Made by a program: the position numbers and the translations under genes | The notes under the pieces: model-generated | The model's database searches: none | Told to the model about the DNA's origin: nothing | The model's input: only the letters and a program-made list of their open reading frames with translations | Source: Trichaptum fuscoviolaceum | Lineage: Eukaryota; Basidiomycota; Agaricomycetes; Hymenochaetales; Trichaptaceae | Assembly (NCBI GenBank): GCA_910574455.1 | Contig: CAJSYZ010000002.1 | Span: forward strand, 1,947,671 to 2,011,670 | Direction: 5' to 3' | Length of the DNA stretch: 64,000 nt | Shown here: positions 1 through 12,041 of the stretch, piece after piece | How positions within the stretch are numbered: position 1 is the first letter of the stretch | Layout of the letters: each line of letters begins with the position of its first letter

Positions 1-509
1 TATTCGTACGTTTGTTTCCTGCTCTGTGTTTGATGGCCTTTGGCGTGCGCTTTATGTGGTAGTACATGTATGACTTGAGGAAATGGGAATGATATTGCAA
101 GTGTGGTTTCCATCCGTGAACTTGAAGTATTCCCGCTACCCTTAAGGTAGCAGGGTATCCTATGGCGTATGCAACTGTGTCCAGCGCCTGCCAAATCTCA
201 TCCAGTCACGTGAAATTTCCTTTATGGGTAAGCGACTTATAAGTCAATTCTGCTCACATGACTACTAGTAGTATGACAAACATAAGTAAGTTATGTAATG
301 TAACCCGCGAGACGCATCAAGTTGAATCCTGCCTGCCAACAGGCCGTGACGCGCGAGGCGCTCCCCATGACGATCCACCTATCGCAGGTCAACCGTGAGC
401 TGCTCTGCGGTTCCACCGCCATGAGGAACAGCAGCCCCAGCGTCTCCGTGTCTACACTCCGCGGCGGTGCAAAGCCGACTTTGTCTGTGAGGACATCCAA
501 CGCTGGCAA

Positions 510-1190
510 CAAATGGACACCAAGTGCGACGGTGTCAGGTGCAGGGAGCATTGTAGCTGCCGGAATCAGGGGGCGGAGTGCTTAAGCACAGTAAAACGCC
601 ACTGGCCGTGTGAAAGCGGAGTGCAGCAACTGCAGGGCGACGCATACCCGTCTTTGGCGCCGCGGCTTGAACGACGAGCTGGATTGCAACACGAGTGCTT
701 TACTGCAAGCTGGTGTGTGAACTCTAGTACTTTCCTTGATGCTTCACTAAATTTTTTGGTGTATAGCATAAAAGACCGCGCTCAAGGAGCATGTGTCGCC
801 AACACGGCGAGGGCTGCCACCAATGCGCTTTTCGCTTTTTGCTCTGACAACAACAAAGCAATGGGTGAGTCTGGTGAATAAGTTTCACCATTTAGATTCT
901 TTCCAATATTCTAATCATAGATTCTTGTATTCTGATTCAGCAAAATGTTACAAATGCCAAGCAATGGCCACGCCTCTCTGGCGGAAAGATGATGAAGGCA
1001 AGATGGTTTGCAACCCGTGAGTATAGCATCTCTTGAAATTTTGACCCCATTTCCCGTCTTTTCTTTCACCATCTCTCAACGAACGGCCTCTCATATCTCG
1101 TCGCACAGCATCAACGACCAGGTATTCTGCAAGCAGAAGCCCAAATTACAGGGCACCAGCTCAAGATGCGCAAGGACAGGGTGACCTTGA
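510..1190 (+). pseudogene. Decayed two-finger GATA-type zinc finger factor
   Basis: Two degenerate GATA fingers lie in one orientation. Finger 1 (about 619-720) reads ECSNCRATHTRLWRRGLNDE, then LDCNTSA. Fungal GATA fingers have TPLWRRGLNDELNCNACGLYCKL here, so the Pro is Arg and the second Cys pair is destroyed by small indels; YCKL survives in another frame. Finger 2 (about 946-1014) reads CYKCQAMATPLWRKDDEG, then KMVCN. A likely old intron follows (GTGAGT at 1017, acceptor near 1108), then KLQGTS and, after a frame change, LKMRKDRVT (1143-1186), the usual finger tail. Finger pairs of this kind occur in fungal nitrogen and iron regulators. Frame breaks in both fingers argue for a relic, not a working gene. 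The family call is firm; the exact paralogue cannot be told. Confidence 0.7.
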
Positions 1191-1802
1191 TAGGCGATCA
1201 GCTTCTGAGGGCACGCGCGGGTTTCACTCTGCGGGTGTTAGCTCTTGCTCCAGAAGACAAACAGCAACATTGCAAAATAACTGTTTGAATGTTCAGAGTT
1301 TGCATAAAGAGAAGCTACTGAGAGGAAAGAACCCTGGTGTAGTCATTGCGCCTTGCATTTTCATCGTGTGTCGTCAGGTCTTTGTTCCCTGGATGCTCCG
1401 CAAGTTTTGCACCCTGACCCACGTCTCAAAGATGAGTCTTCAACAGTGTTTTGGGGCTCTCAAATGCAAGAAGAAGATTGTAATGATCCTATTATTAATT
1501 CTGTATGTATACGTAGAGAATAACATTTTTTCCTTTTCTTTTCTTTCCTTAACACTTCATACTCATCTCTGGGTAGCGGGCTCTGCTGTGAGGAACTCAC
1601 AGCCTCTAACTGCTTGTACTGCTAGCTAGTAGCCAGTGATAACTTGAACTTGTACTTGTTCTAGTGACATGATTCGCGACTTGGACTCGGACAGTTGGAG
1701 GATCGTCTTCCCTCGGCGGATGGGCCCTGATTTGAAGTTTATGGGGAATTATTGCTTATTACTTCAAGATGAAGCCACTTGAACTTCAGGCTGTATAATC
1801 AT

Positions 1803-1965
1803 GGTCTTGAATCATTGTATGCGTAACAACGTTGGAAGTTAAACTTGAAGGGGACACGGAAAGTTCAAGTTGCGGAGTCATACGACTCAGCCTCCAAGTC
1901 GGATCATGATGCATTGCCATCGTTCAAGTTGAAGCTCAGGCTGCCACTGCCAGTGGCAGTGGACT
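1803..1965. repeat. Dispersed repeat ending in a CACTGCCAGTGGCAGTG palindrome
   Basis: This AT-rich stretch contains repeated AACTTGAAG/TTCAAGTT words and ends in CTCAGGCTGCCACTGCCAGT followed by GGCAGTGG, a near-perfect palindrome. A diverged relative sits at about 26605-26700, with the same order of landmarks: AAGTTGAAGGGGGACG, then CTCAGGCTGCC, then CACTGGCAGTGGG. Another similar palindrome is at about 3845-3872. These look like copies of one old dispersed element, but no boundaries or target duplications are clear. No coding potential is visible from 1190 to 2350. Confidence 0.45.
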
Positions 1966-2350
1966 CTGACCCTCCTCAGGCTCCGGTACCGAACTACCAC
2001 CATGTTCGAGTAATACTGCTATAGTAGTGGGTTTATCACAAGATACATTTCTGCAAATACTGTGAGATATATATATTGTAGACGATGCACGAAGAGGCAG
2101 CATGAAGATGGTTTATGGCATAAAGGAAATAGGGATAGATATGTACGAGGTCTGTACAACTTGAAGGATGGGGAACGGCGAAGAAAGAACTTGAAGGACC
2201 TCCTGAAGACTCGGAGAAACATGAAATAGAGTGGATAGAAAAGGTGAGTAAATATGAATGCAATCCAAGGAACCACAACTCATATGTACCATCATGATGA
2301 TAGGCTTCGTACTACATACTATTTCAGTGCACGCGACATCATCTCTGCTG

Positions 2351-3595
2351 GTCCTGGCTAGTGTTGCAAAGGTTCGGTTCACGAACCACACTGAACCGGT
2401 TCGGACCCCGAACCGAACCAGGTTCTGGTTCAGTTCAGTTCTTGGTTCGGCCATGTCCCCGGGGTTCGGTTCGCGGTTCAGGCCTCTGGGGAAAATGTCC
2501 GAACCGCCTCGAACCGGTTCTGAACCGGTTCATTAAGTGTTAAGTTAGTTAAGGTGATTAAGTCAAAATTTGGTATTTATGTCCCAATTTGGACGTTTCC
2601 GCGACGCGTCACGCGTCAAATCTTGCGTCGACCACAACAACAAGGACGACTTCTTGCTGCAAGACAGCGTCGACGCAACAAAACCTCAAGATCCTCTCAC
2701 AAATCTTTCTCAGCGGTTGCGCCCGCTCATAATCTGCTGCCATATTCTATCGTCTACTGCTATTACTTGCGTCGGACGAGGCCTTATTCGTGCCACCCGA
2801 ATTCTTGCTCATGCGGCGGAGGAGCCCATCGTCGTATCTGCGCTACCCGGTCTCCCATCATACATCGCTTGCGCGCATACGCAACTTGCGCTGAAGAACA
2901 TGGATATTAATCTTCTAGGCTGTGTGCTTCAAGCTCAAAAGAAAGACTCACATAAAAGTTCCTAGACACAAGGCACCGGGCAAGGCCATTTGCTTGCGTT
3001 GGACGAGGCCAATGTCGTGCCACCCAAAAGCGCGCACCCGCTCGTATATTATTGGGCGGCATATGGGGAACAGGTGAGTACATTGTTGCATAATTTATTT
3101 AGGCCGTTAACCAATTCTCCTTCGCAAACTGCGGTTGGCGCACGTTGGTTGCGCCTTCCTTGGTTGTGGGCTTGACTTGTCGCTCTGACGGCAGGCATAG
3201 CTACCCTAGAGCAAGGACCTTTTCAGTGAGCTCTAGGCACTATGACATCCTTCAAGGAAGCCTTTCTTTTTATTATAGATTGTCAACAGCAGACGGCGCA
3301 AGCGCAGCAACGAGTTCAGCGTGGCTGCGACCGTGCGTGCCAGCCGCTGCGCAACGCAGCGCGCATTCATCAAGTTTAATGTGAGTAGTATCATTCAAGC
3401 AGATTCACCACACTGATACCCCCTGAACCAGGTTCGAACCCGTTCGAACCGCCTTTTGAACCGAACTGAACCGAACTCGCGGTTCAGTTCGCGGTTCGGG
3501 GCGAGGGCCAAAAATCCCGAACCGTTCGGTTCGCGGTTCGGGCAAAAAGTGCCCTGAACCGAACTGAACCGAACTTTTGCATCACTAGTCCTGGC
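2351..3595. mobile_element. Non-autonomous hAT-like transposon with 8-bp target duplication
   Basis: The element proper is 2359-3587 (1,229 bp). It starts TAGTGTTGCAAAGGTTCGG, and its right end is the reverse complement of TAGTGATGCAAAAGTTCGG, giving terminal inverted repeats with two mismatches over about 22 bp. It is flanked by a perfect 8-bp direct repeat GTCCTGGC (2351-2358 and 3588-3595), the target duplication size of hAT superfamily elements. Next to each terminus is a dense array of GAACCG/CGGTTC words (about 2371-2535 and 3424-3578), a common subterminal feature of hAT elements. The interior shows no DDE/RNase-H or BED-finger coding sequence, so it should depend on a transposase supplied elsewhere. 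Confidence 0.8.
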
Positions 3596-3837
3596 ACTGA
3601 CAAACGTCAGCCTGAGCAGCTTCGTTTTCGAACTTGTTGAAGCTACAGCCTGCCAGTGACTACTTAATTTGTCACACGTTACCCCTCATGAAGGACAGAA
3701 GGGTGTTAAAGCACTTTACCATCACATTTGAGGTCTCAAGAACTGCATAGTGATAGAAGTATGGATATCATATAAGTTTTTGAGATAATATCGAGAAAAT
3801 GAGGCAGGAAAAAGTGAACAAGAGCATAGATTTTAGC

Positions 3838-3880
3838 TCAGCCTGCTGCCACTGCACTGGCAGTGGCAGCCTTGGTGCCA
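3838..3880. repeat. Imperfect palindrome of CTGCCACTG words
   Basis: The sequence CTGCCACTGCACTGGCAGTG followed by GCAG is an imperfect palindrome and shares its core with the repeats at about 1939 and 26672. The surrounding 3596-4300 shows no recognisable gene. Further CCAGTG/CACTGG words are scattered through it (for example near 3652, 3883 and 3919). Confidence 0.4.
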
Positions 3881-4300
3881 GTGAGCGCACAGCCAAAATC
3901 ATAGGAAGGTATCCTGTGACTGCCAGTGTCACTTCAAGTTGAGTCACCGCTTTTTACACCCACCTCAGGCTGTATTGTTGAACTTGTACTTCCTCCACCG
4001 TTTTCCTCGAGGAAGCCCAAGAAACCTACGGCGACGTGGGCAAACTACACAACCTCGCTATCGCTCGGAATTACAGGCCCAGACGAGGAACGAAATTACC
4101 TGAGCTCGAACGTTGAAAGACTCAGTGTTTAGTAGGCGATTGGAAAGTTGTCGCACCACCCCCCTCCGCGGTTCCCCGGTCACTCAAAAGAAGGTGTGCT
4201 TTAAGGCGGACAGCCGCAGACTCGGACCCAAGAGGCGAAGATAGAAAGTGTGGTGGACGAGGAGGAGTGCTAGCCTGAGTGGGCTTGAAACAGTTTGAAT

Positions 4301-4675
4301 GTGTCTCGATCTCTTGAAATTTCGTGAGTTCCTTCTTTCCGTTACCGATTCCGAGTCCTTGGAAATCAGGTATCACGAAGTTTTTAAATGTTTCTTCAGA
4401 GAAATGAAGACAGCTTCAAAATGACTGTGACTCGATCTCTTAAAATTTCGTGAGTTCCTTTTTTCCGTCTCCTCGGAAATCAAATATCACAAAGTCTTCA
4501 CAATGCTTCTTCAGAGAAATGAAGACAGCTTCAAGATGACTGTGACTCGATCTCTTAAAATTTTGTGAGTTCTTTTTTCCGGATCAACTTCGGAAATCAG
4601 ATATAACAAAGTCTCCCAATGCTTCTTCAGAGTAATGAAATCAAGAAGACGACTTCAAGATGAACTTTACTTGAT
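4301..4675. repeat. Three-copy tandem repeat, period about 115-125 bp
   Basis: Three consecutive units start at 4301, 4426 and 4541. Each begins with a TGTG(A/T)CTCGATCTCTT-like word, followed by AAATTTCGTGAGTTC, a T-rich run, GGAAATCA, TCACAAAGT-like and CTTCTTCAGAGAAATGAAG words. The third copy is the most diverged. The array has no open frame of note and lies between the hAT-like element and a long non-coding stretch. Confidence 0.75.
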
Positions 4676-6587
4676 TTCGTACTAAAGCGGATTTATTCTC
4701 TTCCATCAGAATCAGAGCGCTGCGCAGTGTGACTCGGACTCGCAGGCGGTGGGCGGTGAGCGCTCTTTCGAATAATCCAGAAGAATGGTTCAAACAGCTT
4801 CAAGTTATAAAAGGAGGACAAAATATCTCTTTGCTAAATATCCTATGCTCGCGCGATCATTAACTGTCATGCTACTCAACATTATAACCTTTATCCTGCG
4901 CTTCATAGCAGCATTTATGTCTAATTGCGGAGTCCGAGTCGGAGGAAGGCGCGAGTTGGACGAAGAGGACGCGATTGACAAAGGTGATTCAAGCCGTTTA
5001 CTATCTCAGTACAGAATGAAAGCTGACCCTTTGTTTCCTACAGTATACGATAGACTCGGAGAATTCTGACGCTACTAGTGGCAGCGTCGGTTGTTATGAG
5101 AGGTGTGAGGTTCGTTCAAAAAATGCTAGGGTATGTATAACTTCCTGCCTCAGCACTGTTTATTCACTTACAAGTAGTCTACCATCTTCCAGTCTCTCTC
5201 TATGATTCAGGGCTTGACTTTTCAAAATTTCCACAACAACTTAAATCGACACAGGCATGACTCAGGCTAGTACTACTCTAGTAGTAGTAGTAGCGGTGCT
5301 CCTTCAAGTGCAAATTGTTTTCTCGCTTCCACCAGAACAAACATTTTACTTTACTATGAAAGATTAGAAAATATCATATTGCTGGCATGTGTTTATCAGA
5401 TATAATATGTATTCAAGTTGGTAAGTGCAATGATACACAGCATCAAAGTTGAGTGATGACATCCAATTTGGAGAACTTCCGTTTCGAAACTGATGCACTT
5501 ATGTTGCACTTACCATTGCACTTGAACTGCCCACTGGCATGCCGGTGCTTAAACCTCACTTAATCCTGGCTTGCCGCCTGATGTACAATTCCCCTCCTTT
5601 TGCACTGATTTTATCCTGAAACGCCGTGTTTTAAGGCCATCAGGCAGCCAGACAACCCTTCAGGCAGGCGTGGCAGCGCTTCGACCCATTTAAGAAAGCT
5701 TCAGGGCGCGCCAGGACGCGCCAGTCGCCGTAAGCAAAAGGAAGTTTCCCTGATGCTCTGATTTGTTACGGGCCAGCCTCATCCATCTTACTTCCACACT
5801 TGTAACTGATGATGTGTTGTCTACACCTATGCCAGGGTGAAAGTCACCAATATCAAACATCCGCTTCAAGATCACTCAAAATTGCGCGGCCATAGTAGAC
5901 GATCTTCAATCCGCGCTCGAGACGACACCAGTGTCTGACAATCACAGTGCAGCTCCAGAGTTCGAAACTCTTCTCAGCATCTTGTAAACTCAGTCTATGT
6001 GGAAACCCATTCATCTGATGTGACTTGCAGCTCGTCAACAACAGATGGCCCATCTCTTATATAGAGCACCATACGTTAACAGAAAACCTATCTTTAGACA
6101 TTCAACTAACGCGCAGGGGAGGACACACGTCTCTTTTACAAAATGGCCACAAGAAGGAACACTTCCAGTTGATTTCTTGCTGCAGGTTTTTGCTGTGTAC
6201 GAGCGCATCACAAAAACCGGTGTAATCATTGCAGTCATTGTATCATTGTCATGCAGATTTGGTACATACTTTTACAAAACTCGCTGGAGGGTAATGCTGT
6301 CGACGAGGAGATAAACTACACAAACCCATTAAATAGTCGATCAAGAAATCAAAGGAAGGAAGAACAAAATCGCTTGCAGAACGAATGCGCAATGGAAGTC
6401 AGAAGATAAAGGTAATAAGTAAGCGCCACAAGAGACAGGGTTGTTGTCTTCGAGCGTAAAAGGGGTGTTTGAGTGATAGTTGCCGTGAATGCAGGGTAAG
6501 TAAGTAAAACAGGAAAAGGAATAGTCATGCAAGATCGTCCGGTCATCCAGGACCTGTTCTCATGTTATCGTCTAAAGTTTTTTTTTT
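4676..6587. other. Non-coding stretch without recognisable gene
   Basis: Short open frames occur (for example 4785-5069, and several at 5690-6546), but none has family features, splice-linked continuation or consistent coding character. Words such as CAAGTTGGTAAGTGCAATG and GCACTTACCATTGCACTTG (about 5413 and 5508) suggest more degenerate repeats. The 3' end of the transporter gene on the minus strand lies just beyond. Confidence 0.5.
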
Positions 6588-9352
6588 TCATGACCATGAT
6601 GAAGGGCCGAATGTCTGACCCGGTTCTAATGAGATGAAAGGAGTGCCGTTCCAGTCCGCGGTATTCGTCCACACGGTGTTTCCCCACCAGTTGAGTTCAA
6701 TGCCCCCTTTGGGGAATTGGAGGGCGAAGAAGATGACGATGAGTGCAATAGCGACACCAGAGTCCAGCGCAGCAGAGAGAATGTAGTTAAAGCGCATCCA
6801 CCACTGTAGAGAAAAACATACGTTAGGAACCACAATCAAGAAAATATTGAGTGAATATGGTACTTACGCGATAGTGGAAACGGCGCATGAAGTATTGGAA
6901 GAATGCTCCAAAAGTAAACCAGGACGAGAAGTTGATCCCAGTGGCGGGGGGCAGAATTGCAACACCAGCCATCATGACGGGCACGTTAACATAGCGCCAG
7001 AAGGAAAGGGGGTAGCGCCGGGCGAGGTAATAGAAAGGAAGGGGAAGGAAGGCACCAATGAGGAAGAAGTACATGAGCGGGTTATAGAGGGCACCCGAGC
7101 TGAAGAGACGGCGAGGGCCGACTCCACCCCACACCATCGCCGCTGTCGCAAAGACAGACGTGCTTGGGCAGGTGAAGCTGTGCGGCTGATCAGGCTGGCA
7201 CAAGTCCGGGATATTCGAGAACATCCAAGACTGAACACCGACGACGACGAAGACGGACACAATTGTGGCAATGACCTGCGCGAGGAACATCATGCGCGGG
7301 GGAATCTTCATGTAATGGCCGAGCTTAAGATCGCTGAGGAAGGATAACGCCTGGCTCATAGCGATGAAGGAGAACGTCTTGAAAATCATCATGGCCACGG
7401 GACGTCCAGGAAGCATGTAGCCGACAATCAGCTCGGCTAAGATTTGCAAGGCGACCATCTGGTTGGTGATAGCGCGGATCATGCCAATGGGGATGACGAA
7501 TACCATAGCGAAGATCAGCGCAATGATAAGAGCCCAGACGGGTAGCTTCGTATCGAAGACAGTGACGGTCACTATCGCGAGTGCGAAGGCGATGAGACCA
7601 AGTGCGCCGTACCACATGTGAGGTACCTCCGGGTAGACAGCCATAAGACGGGAGTGGATGTCTTTGTTCTCTTTCAAAGATCGGCGCATCTGCAACATGA
7701 TATCACGGCGATACCATACTATTCGAGGCTCAGTAAAAGTATATTCAGACAAAGAGAGAGACAACTTACAGTAAGTATGCACGATGACCGCGGTTGTCGA
7801 GGCAAAGGCAATAGCGTACTCGAGCGCAAACGTGATCGGGAGGAAGATCGGCGAGTACGCTTCATAGAGTTCCTGGCTGAAAGTACCGTCCTGGATGATT
7901 GCACTCGGGTCGTACGGCATTCCTGTGTTATCGAACGAGATCGGTGCCGACATCGGAAGGAATTTGGCGAAGAACACATTCTTGTAGTACAAAATGGGAG
8001 CGAGGAACCAGTAGAAGAACAGGAACGACGCAATCGTGTTGACTTGTGCCCACCACTATTCAAAAAAAAATCACGGTGAGCACACGGGAAGAATATCTTA
8101 TTTGAAGGGAGACAATTCTTACCGGAACAACGAGTGGACTACCAATATATGAAATCATGCTCCAGTCGAACGTTAAGAAGCCCATTCCTAAGCCGGTCTG
8201 GTATCCAAAGAGCTGGTTGATGACGACATTGTTGGGGGCGATCCAGCAGACCCAGTTGAAGATCGACAGTGCAGTGAAAATGTATCCCGGGAACCAGTAC
8301 CACACGAAACTCGCAAGCATCGCATTGAGGAAGAACCGCTCGCGCGACATATGTCCCTTTTCGCGCTTGCCGTAGCTCTTGTGTAGCGTATTAAACAGAG
8401 CACAATTCACGAGAACACCGGGATACAGCATGGCAGATGGCCAGACGAGGAACCGGCGGACCATGCCAGCGAAAGCGAAGCCGATGAGCTGCGAGGACAG
8501 GCAAAGCAGGAGCTGGTATCCGATGCCCCAGCTTTGGTTGAAGTACATGCGCTGAGTCGCAATAACGTCGGTTGCATAAGCTCCGCTGGCAACGACATTG
8601 GCCATAACGGTGATCAAAGTATGTTCCTTGACGTTGAAAGGACCAGGGTTGAGCGACCAAGTATACCCGAATGTCGTGAAACGGGTACTCGGAAGAATAC
8701 GTTCTAAGATCTTGCCGCATGGCAATGCTACCAGCTGAGCGACGAGACCAGAAATGAAGACGGAAGGGTCTATAATATGGATTAAACTTTAGACAAAATA
8801 TAGGCAAGAGGTATGTATGTGTACGCACATCGCATGTTGAAGAACTGGTTCATCCCAGAAATCAAGATCGTGAACAAGAGGCCCAAAAACCACATCCGAA
8901 AGGTGTTCACAGGCATGTTGGGGTCATCGGTATTCGCAACCGCTGCACGGACCTCCGCATAGGGCGAATCTCTGAGTTCAAAATAAGCAAGAAGACCAGC
9001 ACGGGCGATGTATTTCGACTCACTCCTCGTACTCGAAAGCCTCTGTGGAATGGAAGTGCGTTCGCGAATCGGCTTGGGACTCGGTCTCATAGTCGGACGT
9101 CCGGGTCACGATAGAGTGACCCATATCAAAGCTGCTCGCATAGCCCCGCTTGATACTTGCATCCTTTTCGCTCAACTCCAGCGTCTCCGTGAACGAAGCT
9201 GTGTCTGAGTTATCGAAGTCCCAATTCGGGTCGTTCAAATGCAAGAGTGCAACTGCAACATCCTCGGGTACATCAGGCTCGGACCTGTTGCGCTGCCTGA
9301 GGGACGGAAGGCTCCCTAGGATGGTGGTCGCCGAGAAGCTCTTGCCCTCCAT
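6588..9352 (-). CDS. OPT-family oligopeptide transporter
   Basis: A proton-coupled plasma-membrane transporter of the oligopeptide/ISP4 type, probably importing small peptides or glutathione. Six exons are joined by introns at 8972-9023, 8770-8828, 8056-8122, 7719-7769 and 6804-6867, giving about 830 residues. The N-terminal about 110 residues are hydrophilic and acidic. The membrane part has family signatures: MRYPSVFISGLVAQL at the exon 2/3 join, NPGPFNVKEHT (about 8635), LGHYMKIPPRM (about 7300) and WWMRFNYILSAALDSG at the last join. Many hydrophobic segments follow. The start at 9352 opens the first frame that splices correctly. Substrate is inferred from family only. It is the nearest neighbour of a divergently transcribed sulfonate dioxygenase. 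Confidence 0.92.
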
Positions 9353-10308
9353 AGCCGTAGTCAGCGCGAGGGTGGTCGTAAATGAGAGTGGAAGGGAAGG
9401 GGCGGGAGGTAAAGGAGAGGAGGTAACCTGGGGTGAAATGATGCGTACTTCTTCCCTTTACATAGGAAATGGTGCTCGGTTGAGCATTATTGAGAGGCGC
9501 GATATGGAATTGATCAGGGTTACGAACGACGCGATGAAACGGAGAGCTTCGACTCGTGTTTTCGCTGAACGAGTTGAGTCGAGACAATAAGACCAGCGGA
9601 TGACTTAGATCACCCGTGAGATCGACCAAGCTCAGGTCCCGCACCCAATCTACTCATTCATTAGGTCGCTCCCGCCGCCTGTCTGGGCACCTTCATCGCC
9701 TTCGTTGCCGCCCCTCCTGTCTATGTCTCAGATTTGTCCTCCTATCCCATCGACCTCGACCAAGAGTCCCGTTTTCTTCAACTTTTTTCCCCCTCATTAC
9801 AGGGGAGAGACTGAAGGCGAGCTCCTCCGGAAGCTGATACGAGCAAGCAAGAATGGAGGCGTCCATGAAATTGGAATAGAGTGTACCTTGCCATGGCCAT
9901 GTGAGAGATAACCATTCTTTTTGTTCAACGCTCAAAAGACAATAAGAGCGCCATCCATTTTAGGCCGGAACTCGTCATTACGTAGCACATAATTTCCTTT
10001 TGGGGGAGGCAAGGCTAATCTCCGTTATCTAATCATTGAAAGGACCCAGGTCACTCCTCGGCTCGCCGACAAGCTCCGTAGCCTGACATTTGTTCTCACA
10101 CACCCCAAGTCATCCTGCGTATGTCGAAAATAGGTCTCGAGATACCGTGTGCTCTGTATCGCACTGATTGCGTCTTTAGTTCTCATCATGACGAGGAGGA
10201 TGTGCCAGATACATATATTATCCCAGCGAAGCGACACTTCGCGCGCGATAGGAGTCATTTAGCTCTAGCTTGTCGAAACCTTCATTCTGATAGCGAAACT
10301 CACACAAA
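9353..10308. promoter_or_regulatory. Divergent intergenic region between OPT transporter and dioxygenase
   Basis: About 950 bp separate the two divergent start codons. It should hold both promoters. CT-rich tracts occur (for example 9690-9800), as is common in fungal promoters. I see no clear TATA box or palindromic operator, and the short open frames here look accidental. Confidence 0.4.
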
Positions 10309-12041
10309 ATGGCTACGGAAACGACAACGCTTGTCCAAACACTATCGACACTTTCTTTGCACTCTGCGGCCGGGGGTCCTCCCAGGGGTGAAAAAGAGAA
10401 GGAACAAAAGGCGCCAGCCCGGGACGAAGAGCCGTACCGATATGCAGCGCTTCTGCCAGTGTTCAACAATGATCAGTACCCGCCCCTAGAGCCCTTCGAT
10501 CATGTCGATCCCGGCTTCCGCGCCCTCAAGCACGCCAACCCGCGCTCGTTCTTGGATGGCGCGACCGACATCGTCGAGCTCACCCCGAACCTCGGCACGG
10601 AGGTCCATGGTGTGAACCTGGCCAAGCTGACAAGCGATGAGCGCGATCAATTGGCGCTGGAGGTGAGTCAATATTCGCTTCGATCTGTTTCCCATGTGTC
10701 TGTCACCTGGCGCGCAGAAGCTCATTGTCTGTCCGAATAGGTCGCCCGGCGTGGCCTTATGGTCTTCAGGGATCAGCAAGACTTCATCGATCGCGGAGGC
10801 GAATTCTATCGCGAATGGGGACGCCACTTTGGCCGGTGATTAACGTTTATTATCTTGCGCACTCAACGCCCCTTTGGAATGCCCATTTGTCAACACCCCT
10901 ACAATGCGTAGTTACAATTGTCTGCAAGTCCAGCACACTTTCCCTCCGATTGGTTTCATCTTTCCTATTCTGATCTTTTGATGGACTCTGTCTGTCGTCA
11001 TTCCCACTCATTTTAATTGTTCCCTCCACAACTTCATTGGTTGGGCTCGTGCTTATCTACATAATCCTCCGTGCAGGCTGCATATCCATCCAACATCAGG
11101 GCACCCGGAAGGCCTTCCAGAAATCCATCTTGTCTACAGGTGTGTGCATTTTTCTCAATAATAAGGTTTCAGGCGGCCGTCGATCATTTCCTCATATAAG
11201 CGTATGCTGACTTTTTTGTTTCCGTTGCATACGCACTGTCTTTGGTTTACGTTGATATCATCGTTCCTCCAATGACAATTGCACCATGCCAGGGACGCGA
11301 AGTCGACCTTCAATTTCGAGATCGACGAAAGTGTCACAACAACTGTTTGGCACTCGGATGTCTCGTATGAACTACAGCCCCCGGGCTTGACGACATTCTT
11401 CTTGCTCTCGCAGCCGAAGACAGGTGGCGATACGCTCTTCACGAGCCAGGTCTCGACGTTGAAACGACTTTCGCCGCAGTTCGTCGCCTTTCTCAAGACC
11501 CTGAAGGCCGTCCACTCTGGTGTTGAGCAGGCGGAGTTCTCGCGCTCGGGTAAGAGAGGGGGGATCGTTCGCCGTGAACCGGTGGAGAATGTACACCCGG
11601 TAGTGCGTCGACACCCGGTCACAGGGGAGGAGGCACTGTATGTCACTAAACAGTTCACAAGACGGATTGTAGGGTTGAAGAAGGAGGAATCAGGCTAGTT
11701 CTTTTTTTCTTCAGATGCAATACGATCCTAAACCTCATCCCTTTCTTCTTCTTTTAGAGAATATTCTGAACTTCCTTTACGACCACATCGCGAAATCAGG
11801 AGATTTGCAAGCTCGTGTGCACTGGACCCCAAACACGATCGTTCTCTGGGACAATCGCGTCACTGCACACGTCTGTACCATTTTGATCGCATGCAGACCA
11901 TCGCAAACTGACGATCTTTCTGTGCTCTTTTTTCAGAGTGCTATTGTTGATTACAAGGAATCAAAAGAACGTCGCCACGGGGCGAGGATTACTCCTCAGG
12001 CCGAGCGTCCCATCCCCGCATGGGAAGGCTTGGAACTTTGA
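10309..12041 (+). CDS. TauD-type alpha-ketoglutarate-dependent sulfonate dioxygenase
   Basis: A non-haem Fe(II)/2-oxoglutarate oxygenase of the taurine dioxygenase (TauD/JLP1) family, which releases sulfite from organic sulfonates. Exons are joined by introns at 10663-10740, 10836-11076, 11140-11292, 11694-11757 and 11871-11936. The product contains ELTPNLGTEVHGVNLAKL, GLMVFRDQQ, the iron ligands in WHSDVSYE (about 11351) with the distal His in DNRVTAH (just before the last intron), and RHGARIT, whose Arg should hold the co-substrate carboxylate. VTKQFTRRIVGLKKEES is also typical. The intron at 11694 starts with GC (CAG|GCTAGT) rather than GT; only this splice restores ESENILNFLYDHI. It faces a sulfur-regulator-like bZIP gene, which supports a sulfur-acquisition role. 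Confidence 0.88.

Noticed and set aside
2258..2543. Open frames in the GAACCG-rich array that look like Arg/Pro/Gly repeats
   Set aside because: They are translations of the subterminal repeats of the hAT-like element, not a protein gene.
4785..5069. A 94-codon open frame with a hydrophobic stretch
   Set aside because: No family features, sits in repeat-rich sequence, and no splice-linked neighbours; chance frame is likely.
6847..8079. Long open frames opposite to the OPT transporter
   Set aside because: Highly charged antisense shadows of a well-supported membrane protein.
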